A DNA stretch of 62,628 bases from Rhodocollybia butyracea. Its lineage: Eukaryota; Basidiomycota; Agaricomycetes; Agaricales; Omphalotaceae. The notes beneath the pieces are model-generated. The model was not told where the DNA came from and made no database searches. It saw only the letters and a list, made by a program, of their open reading frames with translations. Numbering within the stretch: position 1 is the first letter of the stretch; every line of letters starts with the position of its first letter. A program made the translations under genes and the position numbers. Location of the stretch: assembly GCA_015501585.1 (NCBI GenBank), contig JADNRY010000355.1, forward strand, positions 1 to 62,628, given 5' to 3'. Shown here piece by piece: positions 33,116 to 44,303 of this stretch.

Positions 33116-33834
33116 TTCTATGCACGTGTAAATTAAAGTTTTGACATGAAAAACGTTGCACACTCGTGGGTTGGACTTCCAGTCGGAGAACGCAGTAGTG
33201 AGCTCACATGTAGTGGTTTCACTTATCTCAAGGCAGGAAGAGTGATTATGAAAGGAGACCTTGATACAAGTCGCCGTGGATGAGATTCGAGTTGCGTATC
33301 ATAATCCTGATGGTTCTAGGTTGTGCGGATACACATAGATAGTGTGCAAAAAGGTCTTGCTTGGAAGGCAAACGCTAGAATGTTCTAAGGACCCATTCAA
33401 CACTTGTTGCGTAATTCCATGGATCTGCATGGAATGCGATTCACACTTTTGATTTGCTTTTGATATTAAAAATACGTTACAGTTGTTTCTGGTTGCATTG
33501 ACACCGACGAGCATGCACGTGTAGAGTCCAATTACGGACTTACGCTAATGTGGGGGCCAGTTTGGAAAACGCAGTATTGTGTGTGGAAGTCGGAGGTCGG
33601 CCAGGTCGAAATTGCCGTTTTGGGAGACGAAATATGCAGCTTGAGCCGATGACATCAATGTTCGCAGACAGAAGGATATGTTTCTTTAAAATACCTCTCT
33701 TGTTTTTCACAAACCTCGATTCTCCTTCGCATCTCATTAGCTTTAGCACACTTTAACTCACATAGAGTCAGCTTCTTTTTCTTGTTCTCCTGAATGTGTA
33801 CTTAACAGTTCTTTCTCAGCTTTTTCTCCTCGAA
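33116..33834. promoter_or_regulatory. Leader of bHLH copy 6, without its TM gene
   Basis: It holds the leader boxes ACATGAAAAACGTTGCAC (about 33143), CGGAGAACGCAGTAGTG (about 33186), GATATTAAAAATACGTTAC (about 33459) and GAAAACGCAGTATTGTGTG (about 33565). The divergent TM gene that usually sits on the other side is replaced by ANL and CysRS debris. T/C-rich bases precede the ATG. Confidence 0.45.
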
Positions 33835-34806
33835 ATGGATTACTCTTCCTTTGTGGCACCACCGTCCTTCTCCTCGAACAGCTCGGTGGATTACCTCCAG
33901 GACCCAACGAACGCCCCATCTCTGCACCACTACTCTTCGTCAGGTTATATGTCTCTCTGGCTTGCTTGTATCTTACATTGAGCTTATATTCCTTCATCTT
34001 AGCTTTTAACACCTTGGGCTCACCAATGACTTCCCACTCCGGGCCTCGCTCCACTTTTTCAGACTATGGCTATGCTCCAGTTGCACCCCCACTCTCCGGT
34101 CGTTATACGCCTCTCGAGAATGCTAGCGTCCCACCTCCCACCTTGGCCTATGGTTTCGGTAATACTAATGCGGTTTCTGATGGACGGCACTCTGGCAGAC
34201 GGGGCCTTGGTTCCAACCCGTCGTCGTCATTTCCGTCTGCACCTTATGCTACCACTGCTGCGCACAGGAATCGCCAGAACTCAATTAATGTTTCTACCAC
34301 GCGACCCAGCACGCCCAGGAGCCCAAACAGTAACACTAGCAATTATGACTGGGATGAAGCTGAAGAAGAACATGCGCGGTCTGCTGGATCTGTGGACCCG
34401 CAAGTCATAATCATTCTTCCTTTCTGTACACTAATTCTCATTACTTATTAATTAGTATTATCCAAGCGGCTGTTCGTAGGGAACGGATCGTGTCTGACCA
34501 GAAGCGTCGCGACGACTTGAGGAGTGGCTTTAAGCGTTTAAGGTCTACGCTTCCACCAACCAACCAGAAGTTGAGCCAGGCAAAGCTGCTGGACTTGGGT
34601 AAGTACATCCTTGACCGCTCCTTGGGACATCGACTGATGATGCTCTTTTTCGTGCAGCTGCTGAACATATCAGCCAGCTCGAAGCTGAACTCGAGACAGC
34701 TAATAAATTAAACACCACATCTGCTCAACATATCAGCCAACTCGAAGCCGAACTCGAGGCAGCTAACAACGAATTAAACATCTACAGGCCTTATTATGAT
34801 CAATGA
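33835..34806 (+). CDS. bHLH transcription-factor-like protein, array copy 6
   Basis: Exons 33835-33943, 34003-34399, 34456-34598 and 34658-34806 give an open 265-aa frame. Intron 2 begins GC rather than GT (CC|GCAAGT at 34400), an accepted but rare donor. The N-terminus is MDYSSFVAPPSFSSNSSVDY, lacking the MSFGF start. The linker ends NYDWDEAEEEHARSAGS. The basic region and helix 1 read RRERIVSDQKRRDDLRSGF, and the loop is PPTNQKLSQAKLLDL, with Gln replacing the Lys of SKVKLL. Exon 4 has two HISQLEAELE blocks and stops early (YYDQ then TGA) because two bases are missing compared with the family. The rest of the family-type C-terminus is still readable beyond the stop and is split by a transposon 10 bp further on. 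Confidence 0.75.
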
Positions 34807-34816
34807 AGCTTGGGTC

Positions 34817-35830
34817 TATGCTGTTCAAAAGTGTGAATAATTACATTGTCATTTTCTCGCAAGTTGTATTCAAGTTTACTTTATTTCTCGCAAGTTCGGC
34901 TAAGTGTCTATTTCTCGCAAGTTCTGACATTGGTCAATTTCTCGCAAGTTAGTTTTCAGGGCCGGTTAGTTATGTAACTTACCATATCTGGTAGAGCCAG
35001 GTCTCGACTCTGTCATGTGACTAGTGAGCAACGACACATGACAGTAGGACCGTGACCTCGGGTATTTCGGCTATCCTGCTCATATCGTATCATATCATAT
35101 CATATCTCATCTTCAGGCATATCTGATCTGGAGGATAAGATATACGTGAGAATCTAGTTATCAGCCTACGGCTAAGCGCCCACCATCTAATCATCTTCCA
35201 AGTTGATCGTCTTCGCAAGTTTGCTGGCATGGATAGCCAAAACCGGCCTTGATGGCCCATGAGATTAAAATGTGAGGTGTATGGTTACATGTACAAGTAG
35301 ATACTATGGTAAGAAAAGGAGTGAACATTGGCAGTAAGGGGTTTTGCTCAAGTCAAGCTCAAGTTTTGCTTGTACAAACTGGTGATAAAAAGAGAAAAAC
35401 TGCCAGCTCGAAATGTCCTTAAGCTGTGTCACTTGGCAACTGAATGAATGCTTGCCCAAGTCTCAGTTGCACCAGAGGGACTTGACCACTTGCCAGCGGG
35501 ATAGCCGTCGGCCGATCGGTGATCACCCGAGGTCACGGTCATATTGTCATGTCACTAGTCACATGACAGAGTCGAGACCTGGCTCTACCAGATATGGTAA
35601 GCTACATAAGTGACCGGCCCTGAAAATTAACTTGCGAGAAATTGACAGATGTCAGAACTTGCGAGAAATTGACACTTAGCCGAACTTGCGAGAAATTGGA
35701 TGATCCAACTTGCGAGAAATTGGATGATCCAACTTGCGAGAAATTGACACTTACCCAAACTTGCGAGAAATTGTATGATCCAACTTGCGAGAAAATGACT
35801 ATGTATTTATTCACACTTTTGAACAGCATA
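34817..35830. mobile_element. Long-TIR DNA element, 1,014 bp, 6-bp target duplication
   Basis: The outermost 24 bases (TATGCTGTTCAAAAGTGTGA... on the left) are perfectly complementary to the right end, and the inverted repetition continues with gaps for about 250-300 bp per arm. Both arms contain several CTTGCGAGAAATTGA subterminal units. The hexamer TGGGTC flanks both sides (34811-34816, 35831-35836). Removing the element rejoins the normal bHLH tail (GAAGCT-TGGGTC-CGCCATGATGC). There is no coding capacity, so it is non-autonomous. A 6-bp duplication is unusual, and I do not assign a superfamily. Confidence 0.85.
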
Positions 35831-35836
35831 TGGGTC

Positions 35837-37698
35837 CGCCATGATGCTGACATTACGCCGAGCTCTTTCTAGATCTGCGTTAGCATTCGGCAAAACAAAT
35901 GCAGTGGATGAGCCCATCTTCTGTCTTTTATTCTTCGGCATATATATATACATCATGACCATGTTTTTCGTTCCTCTTGTCTACTTTAAAGCTCTCTCAT
36001 CTTTTATTAGTCATCGTTACCTCCTACTTACTTGCTTTTATGTCCATTTTGGCTACTTATAACTTTCAATTAACTCTGTCTGGCACTCCATTGACTTTTT
36101 TAAAAGTAAAATTCCCGTTACCTTCGGTTAAGTTCTCAGCAATAAGTAGAGGGAGATGATAGTTTGTCATGTCGATCTGCCGCGCAACATGGTTTTGTGA
36201 AGCCGCATCACTGCCGAGTGAATTGGATCTAAACCGCTTGCCTCCAGGCTCCGCTTGCCTCATTCCACTATCATATCAAACCCAGCACTTCAAGTCAGAG
36301 CCCGAGATTAGAAAGTCCTTGCGCGCACGGACGGCAGAAGTAAATTTTCACGTCAAACTCTTTCATCTCGGCCCTTCAAGCAATCCTACAGTTTCCTACT
36401 TCCATTTTGAATGAGCTGCGAATTATTCGGCTAGATCTGGTGTCCACTTCATCCATTCCAAGACGCGTTCTTTCGCTGCAGCTTCCTCTCCAAAGCCTCT
36501 CGAACCAGTGAAAACTTGAGAGATATCAAGTCCCATTCAAGAACACTGTATCCGCGCGGAATTTTTCAATCAAGCTTAAGTAGCGCGTTTGATGATCTGT
36601 TTTCGGAGTTGGCGGTTGCGTCTTTGAGAATAAGTGCAACCCACGCACCTCATCATAAATACTGGTAATATTCATCACAAAATGCATACCACATCCAAAG
36701 TAATCTGACATTAGGACGTCCTGCGCAACATAATTACTGCTGGTGGTTGCTGATTGCGACGGTGTGCCACTGTACCGACCGTGGACCATATGCAAAGATG
36801 TGAAGAATCATAAACAGTTGGGCCACAGTCGTGCCATTTTACTGAACGACCGGATTCAGGATCGAATTCTGTCGGCAGAAAGCTACGGAATTTTCTTCGG
36901 TGTATTGCCTACCTTTGTTCGGGTTAACGAATTGCAAGTTTTGAGTATTGGCTCTGGCTGAGAAGGTACAGGCAAAGTCCAGACTCCAAGCTGGTTTTAT
37001 AGAAGACATTTGACGAACGAGGATAGCCATTCTTACAAACTCATAGATTTTTAGAAGAAAGTAAAAGTTTTGCGAGCACACGTATGTCTCCTTCAGTCCA
37101 TTAGCTTCTGACAAGCTGATTCAAGTCATGGATGCCTACAACCTCGGGCCCGTTCAAGCCCCGAAGCCTGTCGCGGTAGAAGACTGATGATTTAATCGGA
37201 ACCGTGTGCACGGGCGGTTACTCTCAGGCTGTATTTGCGCGTCGGGTTGGGTTTAGGATTATGTTCCTGACCCTGCTTTATGCTCAGTTGTTGAAACCGG
37301 ATGAGCCATCATTTTACATTTGGAAGACTACTACCTCTGTATAAATTGTAGGTTATTGGAGCATTTTTCGTGCGTAGTCGCGTCGGCATTTGTGCGACGG
37401 CGCTTTGGCGCTGATCACAGCATTGTGGAGACTGCGCGTCCCAGGCATGTATTTTCGCGATATGTGTAGCTGGGGCTATTCCTATTTGAGCGGTAAGGCG
37501 ACGAAAAAACTCAAAGTTCTATTCCATGCAATTCTTAATGTCTACTTAGTACTTCTAATTTTCGCAGTCCAGCTGGACCCAGGGGACGGACTCTCTTATC
37601 CCTAGCACATATTATATATGAGAGAGTAGTAAATATGTTCAATATCTGCACGCAGGTATAGAAGAGAAAGTATTTATTGTTTTCCCAGCAATAAAACG
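35837..37698. other. Displaced bHLH 6 tail and duplicated debris
   Basis: 35837-35920 is the old C-terminal coding end and downstream bases of copy 6. 36230-36530 matches 20830-21110. 36750-36970 matches 9475-9680. Minus-strand ORFs at 36526-36795 and 36839-37114 are remnants of the same unrecognised gene. 37120-37698 shows no gene. Confidence 0.4.
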
Positions 37699-38531
37699 TT
37701 AAGTTTCAACTTGTTGTGGCGTTTGGAGGTCAAAATGGTGGAATGCTAGCATATATGCGTCAGAATACACGGACTGAAACTGCGAAGGGAGGTTAAGTAC
37801 CTTTATTTCATGTCTCAATATATCTACTTGCTTATATGCAGAGGAAATCATGCATATACGGGCAATAAATATCTTGAGATAACTCGTCAAGGATGGGGGA
37901 GGGGGCCGCAAGTGCAGATCATGAGCTATGTCTTTGATTCTAAGGAAAGTACGATAAGTTGCGTCTGGAGCCAACAGATATGGAGCATATACTGACCGAC
38001 ATAAGCGTTCTTCGTAGTCCATGCATCTACATATCAGACCACGGGATTATGAGCAGATTATCTGAAGACGGATCAATAAACCCACCGACGAGATCGTTCC
38101 AGGTCCCCAACGTCAAGGTATGCGAGTCTTTAAATAAAGATTAACCTTCGTGAGAATCGAGTGAACAAAACTGCATAGACTCACTGATCACTGCACAACA
38201 AGTACTCGCTACAATCCAAGAGTCCGAGTCCACGTTGGCCAGGTGCAAAGCAAAAGTTGCTACGGGTACCACCATCATTGAAGGGAATTATCCCTAGACC
38301 GATATGGCATTGCAGCATGGCATCGACAGTTTTGATTGTCTGTTCGAGTCCGTGGAGAGTCAAACAAGGGAGTAGGGTGTACCGAAGTATGGTCATGGAC
38401 ATGAAGACAGACACAAGGATCCAAAGACTCAGAGTCGGCAGGCTCGTCGATAGTGTCGTAAGTAAATTCTGGGAAATCTGGGCAATCTGCGGGGAGGCAG
38501 CCAGTGTTTGATAATCAGGAGAGTAGTACAT
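37699..38531 (-). CDS. Unrecognised single-TM protein, copy C
   Basis: Minus-strand exons 38531-38185, 38127-38086, 38026-37828 and 37779-37699 make an intact 222-aa frame with the same intron positions as copy A. The start is MYYSPDYQTLAASPQ; an upstream in-frame Met at 38576 would add 15 residues with no counterpart in copies A, B and D. The membrane segment is LSLWILVSVFMSMTILRY, then HGLEQTIKTVDAMLQCHIGL. Exon 3 contains MDYEERLCRSVYAPYLLAPD and RPPPPSLTSYLKIFIARI. Exon 4 ends LQTPQQVET, shorter than copy A, because CT-TAA follows where A reads on. Orientation is divergent from bHLH copy 7, but 3 kb away because of foreign sequence in between. Confidence 0.75.
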
Positions 38532-41500
38532 CTGAGTCGGGTACCGTTGAGCTGAGGAAATTGGGATGCATGCCACTTTTTATAAATTATACATCCTAGC
38601 GGGTCGAGAAAGAGATACTTTTAGAACAAAGGGCAGTGCCACACTCCTTGATCCGGCCAAGACATGATGCATCAGGAACGCTCACCAGGATTGAAAATCG
38701 GCATACGAAGAGCGTAGTTGTTTCTGGGGGAGCTGCACTTACACTGATGAGCAGTTGCAGAACGCAGTACGCGAAAATCAGTTCAATTGTATTTGACATC
38801 AAAAACGTTGCACTTACAGTTGCAAACGCAGTACTGTGTTCGCATTCGACGGAGTGAAAAAAACGTGCGAACCATGCGCCTGATTGCGTAGACTTCGGAC
38901 TACATTGTTATACTACTGGCAAGACCAGCCGCTACCGCTACCGTAAATCGAGCTCTTGACAGTTTAGTAGTTCCGAATCATGGCTGTGGAGGTCTTCTGG
39001 TAAAAAAGAATCTTGCCAACTTGAGCAAATCCTGGAATTTATTTGACCATTGGCATAGAAGAAGGACAAGTGCGATGGGGAGTTGGAGTCCTTGTACTTG
39101 TCATCCTCAACTACGTTATATAGATTGAGCTGTACAGAGTCGGCAACGAAAAGGCCAGAGACGGCTGAGGGAGAATTCTGACATACGACTTATTACCATA
39201 AGGAGATTTCATGATGTCATCACATGTATTTAAGAGATTCGTTGGTGTTTGATGATCTTGTTTCCTGCCTCCTCTCCCTCCTGACATATCTTTGGTTCAG
39301 CTCTTTTTCTTTTTCTCCATTGTCGCTGACGATCACATAGCTCTCATATGAGCTCATTCATTCTTTCTCAGAAGTCATTCGTTCTTTCCCCCCCATTCCT
39401 ATTCACATCGAACCACCACCATCAAATAAGCGCCCAACGCTAATACTCCCAATAAACGAGTAAAACGGTACGATCATAGCTCTGAGAGCACCCAAAATAG
39501 GCCCAGCGTTCCACGCGAAGCCATAAAACACAAAGTCCTGTAACACAGGCATACATTACTCTCAATTTCGCACTTCAGTGACGATCTGAGATGATACAAA
39601 ACACTTTACATATACTTAGTATACATTAAAGTTGAGTACCGGATTGGTACTAAAAGGTTGTATTAAAGCAACTCATTCACATCTTCATTTCGCCCATAAA
39701 TGCTGTCTTAAACGATGTGCATTTGCATTCATCGTGAAAATTTCCCTGTCCCATGCGCCTACCATCGATTATCGGCGGTATCCGGATATCGATCGATTAC
39801 AACGGCACCGCCCCATTCATCGCGCGAAATATCCATCAGGATCACTACACCTGCCGCGTGGACGTCTCTCTGAGCTGGATTGACCGACCGCAAAGGCTTC
39901 ACCCGCTACTCGATATGCAGTTTAAGCTTACCTTTTTTGCATGGGCCAGGTTCGTAGTTAAATCCGGCCTGGCATCCCATGCCTTCCGTACCTTTTCCGT
40001 CTGAACCAATCCAATTCGCCCTCATGGCCATAGGTTGTCCATGTATTACATGATGTTCCAATTGTGCATCCGAAAATTCCAGTGTCGACTCATCGGGTCT
40101 CTCCTGCTCAACGCTCCAGACTGAATTCTTTGCAATTCCTTGAATTAGAAATTCAACAGATTTTGTTTCAAAATTCTCAACATCCAGATTCTACATTGGC
40201 ACATTGCACCAGCAAAAGTAATTCTACTGCCATATATGAGAAAGCCGCTACCAATACCATTATAATGTACTGGGTAGTTGACTCTACCACCCCAGTTGCA
40301 TAAACTATTAATCATTCAAGTACCTTTGTGGACTATTGGAAATGTTCAGCTGAAACTTAACATCGGAAAATCATCACAAAATAAGCATTATATATTTATT
40401 ATACAACTTGAAGCTCATCAGCCTCACCTATCCACTGATGAACATCGCCCTCCAGGCTCCAAAGAGCTAGCCCGGTATGCATCCTACTTATACTAGGATC
40501 AAGGTCCAAGGATTGGCTCATGAAGACAAAAGTTAAAACAATACTATGCACAAAGTATGCACAGGACATATTGTTCCTCATCTAATTTGCAGCTGTGAAG
40601 TTGCACTAGACACTTAGTCTAACAATAACAAGGCATACACAGACAACCTTGCCGGAGTCCAACTGGCCCTCATTTTTGTAGGCCGTTGGGGCTATTAAAA
40701 GCCTCGGTTAAGGTGTCTATATACAGAAACAGGCATCCCCCCAAATTCAGCTTAGTAGACAACTAAGTACTAGTAAAGCTTGCATAGACTGTCATTGCCA
40801 GACTCAGGCTACCATAGTGACTACACCGGCAATACCTCCTGGACCGCACTCCTGATAAGTACGTTGGAGCTGCATTAATTGAATGACAGGACTGCACTGG
40901 ATTTAACATATAAAATCCTGGCAAGTTGTCAGCCTTATGAGTAGTACTAAAAACTCCCATCCAGTGAATTCCTAACCAATGTGACTGATGGAAGAATACT
41001 TAGGAAATCTGATAAAGCTATAACAAGCGCTACAAGCTTGAGCATGTTCTCACTATACTGAGTCTTGACAATGATTGTGGCCATAACTTGTGTCATTCAA
41101 ACTGCTGGGGACCATTCCCTGGCTGTAGTGACTCGAGCCTCACTTGTACAGAGATCCTTTTCAAATACCTGACAAGAAGCGCATATACAGATTCTGCAAA
41201 CTATTTCTGAACATGCACTCTTTGAATGCAATCATGCCCCTTCGAAAAACAGATATTTGATATTTTATAAAAATGATAAATACATAACATTGTAAATAAG
41301 TATGTACAATGCCTGTACTGTAAGTAAATGGTGGCTGTCGCCAGCCAGGGATCTACAGCAGCAGTTTTAGAGCTAGTTGCGAGCTCGTCCCTGTCTGACG
41401 GCAGTCAGCCCGAAGACCATGGTGCTTGTGCCGCACCATGGGAGCTTCGGCTGCCCCGGCGTTCAGATCTTGGACCGTGCCGAGTAATTGACTTCCTTCC

Positions 41501-41541
41501 TTCCTTCCCTGTTATTCTTGATTTTTTCCCTGGGCCTCGGC
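38532..41541. other. Divergent leader split by ~2.1 kb of foreign sequence
   Basis: 38600-39395 is the usual leader (GACATCAAAAACGTTGCAC at about 38799, T/C-rich bases and TCATTCGTTCTTTCCCCCC at about 39375). From about 39400 to 41480 the sequence has no counterpart in other copies. Then CCTTCCCTGTTATTCTTG and the bHLH start follow. The inserted part contains a minus-strand exon-like piece at 39409-39545 reading GFAWNAGPILGALRAMIVPF and ending GGGSM, from an unrecognised protein, and otherwise short ORFs. Confidence 0.4.
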
Positions 41542-42538
41542 ATGTCTTCTGGCTTCAATCCCGGCTTCTGGCACTCTCCCTCGGTGCGCGCGCCACCGCC
41601 GTCACTCCCGTCGGACAGTTCGATGAATCACGAGTACCCTCAGTACCCGATGAATCCATCTCAACCCGACTATTCTTCGTCGTTAGGTCGTACATTTCTC
41701 CGTGTATGCCATCTTGCATCACTTATACTCCTTCATCTAGCCTCTAACGCCTCGAGCTCACAATTCCACTCTGCGCCTCGCTCCAATCTACCAGATTACG
41801 GCTATGATCTAGTTGCTCCCCCACCTTCCGGTCGTTATACGCCTCTAGTCGGGAATGCTCCTTCCACCTTGGCCTACAGTTTCGGCAATACTGGTACGGC
41901 GTCTGATGGACAGCACTCTGCCAGACGTAGTCTTGGTTCCAACCCGTTGCCATCATCTTCGTCCGGACGTTATGCTGCTAGGTCACGTCGCTTTGACCCA
42001 ATTAGTGTTCCTACTCCGCGAACCAGCGCGCCTGCTGCTAGCAAGAACCCTAACAGCAACGCCAGCAATTATGACTGGGACGAAGGCGAAGAGGAGTATG
42101 CACAATCTCCTGGAAGTGTGGACTCGCAAGTCATTTCATCTTTCCTTTCTGTATCTTAAATTCACTGTTATTCAGTCTTCAAGAAGCCGTTCGCAGACAA
42201 CGAAACGTGTCTGACCAGAAGCGTCGCGACGACTTAAAAGGTGGCTTCAAGCGTTTGAGGTCTGCGCTGCCAACCGACCGGAAGTTGAGCTACGCGGAGC
42301 TGCTGAAATATGGCAAGTACAATTCGGTTGTTCATCGTAACATCTCCTGATGATGCTCTTTTCTTCAGCTGTTCAATATATCATGGATCTCATTGCGACA
42401 CGAGACCAACTCAAAGCTGAACTCGAGACAACTAAGAACGAGTTAAACGCCTACAGGCTGCGTTATGCCAATGAAGCCCAAGGTTGGGCCCGCCTGATGC
42501 TGGGATTGTGCCGGGTTCTTTCTAGAGCTTCAGCGTAG
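41542..42538 (+). CDS. bHLH transcription-factor-like protein, array copy 7
   Basis: Exons 41542-41686, 41741-42125, 42176-42312 and 42369-42538 give an intact 278-aa frame. Two of its three introns use GC donors (GCAAGT at 42126 and at 42313). The N-terminus is MSSGFNPGFWHSPSVRAPPP. The linker ends NYDWDEGEEEYAQSPGS. The basic region and helix 1 read RRQRNVSDQKRRDDLKGGF, followed by LRSALPTDRK, a loop shortened by three residues, and LSYAELLKYA. Exon 4 has YIMDLIATRDQLKAELETT, one coiled-coil block. A frame change in the last exon turns the usual DAGIVPGSF tail into RLMLGLCRVLSRASA. The altered helix 2 (MDLIATR instead of RLEAK) suggests weaker or different dimerisation (inference). Confidence 0.8.
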
Positions 42539-43784
42539 CCATTTGGGAAAACCCAGAATAAAAAAACAAGTGTTATGTCCTTGTTTGCTGAGCACACCAA
42601 AAACAGACTAATGACTTCTAGACATCCTCCCCTCTCCGCAGGACTCACGCCAATCATTTTTTTTCACAATCATTTCTTATTTACGACATCGATCCTCTAC
42701 GGAGGAGGATGAGACAGACGATGGATGACACGGCGGATTGATAACTAGTTTCGGTTGATGACGCTTACACAAGACTCGAGTAGTGGCTTGAAGAGCTATA
42801 CCTACCTCGCCACTTAAGAGTGGTTGATGGCAGTGTGCTGTGCTTCGCCCACTCGTGCACGTTCTTGTTCTCCACTTTTTACATCATCGTCGTTTTCTTC
42901 CGAACTGTTTCTTCCCGTCTCATACGACCTCCATACGCACGCTTGTAGGCGGCCACTTTATTGTGGATCGTGCCTCGCGTGCGTCTGACACACTGGCGTC
43001 TACTACTACTCCCGCCTTGCATCGCCCACAATTGTTGATTGATTTATAGCCTAGTTTCTATCCTACTAGTACCACTGTTTCTGTCTACAATTGTTTGCTT
43101 CGTAGGTTGGATTATATTTATGTCATTACGCTACATATCACGTGTTTACGACTAATAACTCTCGCTTGGACCGCTTGGACTCTTGTCACTTGGACTCCGA
43201 CATACCCTTATACCACAATTACATGACCTCCATATGCGCTCTTCTGAATGTTGATTTCTGATGCCTGTTTGCTCTTTGAGTCCTTGACTCTTGTAAGTCT
43301 TCATTGTTCAACTTTCATTTACTTATTTGTTGAGATCTTTGTTGAGGTGTAAGTTGTTCTACTGGGAGTCACCCTTCTCCTGTCTGGGTTGTCTTTCTCC
43401 ACCGGATGAGCTGTTTTTTCCTTTCTCTATTTTCTGTTGTCCTTGACGAAAATAGAAGAACTTACCCTCAAGAAAATATGGGAATTGATAATAATCAACT
43501 GGTGTTCTCCCTCCGATCTCGCATTCGCAGCTCTCCACATATCTTTCTCCCTTAAAATATATCTCGAATTCACCCAGACCAGATTTCTGCCCTTTTTCCT
43601 CTTCTTCTCCCTCGTCGCTGTCGCCCAGCCTCATTGGTTTTCCGCGCACCTTTCTCCTTTGAGACATTTCTCGATTTACCCTCAGAGTCAACTTTTATCT
43701 GCTCTCCCCTGTTCACCCAGAACCGCATAGCTCTTATCTTCTTATCAGGGCTCGTTCATTCTTTCTCCGATTTTTCCCCTCGAA
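42539..43784. other. Tail of bHLH copy 7 and leader of copy 8
   Basis: 42700-43060 is the conserved downstream block (TATACCTACCTCGCCAC, GCGGCCACTTTATTGTGGATC). 43060-43480 shows nothing. 43520-43784 is the T/C-rich leader type (ATTTCTCGATTTACCC, CTCGTTCATTCTTTCTC). No TM gene remains here. Confidence 0.45.
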
Positions 43785-44303
43785 ACGTCTAGATTACAGC
43801 CTCGCAAAGCTTCCTTTATCCCTTCCCTTCAACTGCTTGATGAACTACCTTCAGTGCCCGAAGGATGCCTCATCTCTTTACTCTTCGTCGTTAGCTATAA
43901 CTTATATTCCTTCACCAAATTTCTAGCACGTCGAGCTCCCCAATGATTTTCCACTACGCGCCTCGATCCACTTTGGCGAACTACGGCTATGGTCCGGTTG
44001 CCCCCCCGCCTTCACTCTTCTCGAGAATGCTTGCGTCTCTCCTCGGCCATGCTAATGGACAGCATTCTGGAAGACCCTCCGACCCATTGCCTTAGTCCAT
44101 GCTACTACTAAATCATATCGCTACCATCAATTAGTGCTGCTCTTTTCCCAACAGCTACTACACAAGCACCTCAACGAAGTACGAGACCAACTCGAACTCA
44201 AGCCAGCTACCGACGAAATCAACACCTTCAGGCAAGCTTGGTACCCCCAGAGGTACCATACGTGGCAGCTGGTGATACTGCGATCATACCGACTTCTTTC
44301 TAA
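43785..44303 (+). pseudogene. bHLH array copy 8, start codon lost and bHLH exon deleted
   Basis: The start position reads ACG instead of ATG (43785-43787), and the following codon series hits TAG at once. Exon 1 bases (CAACTGCTTGATGAACTACC) and exon 2 bases (TTTGGCGAACTACGGCTATG) are recognisable, but the linker is cut short. Exon 3, which should encode the basic region and helix 1, is absent. Exon 4 is recognisable from the TTTTCCCAACAG acceptor at about 44140 through a degraded coiled coil (RDQLEL..ATDEINTF). It cannot make a DNA-binding protein. Confidence 0.8.

Noticed and set aside
41418..41452. Hairpin CCATGGTGC..GCACCATGG
   Set aside because: A nine-base stem with a seven-base loop is within chance expectation for 62 kb.
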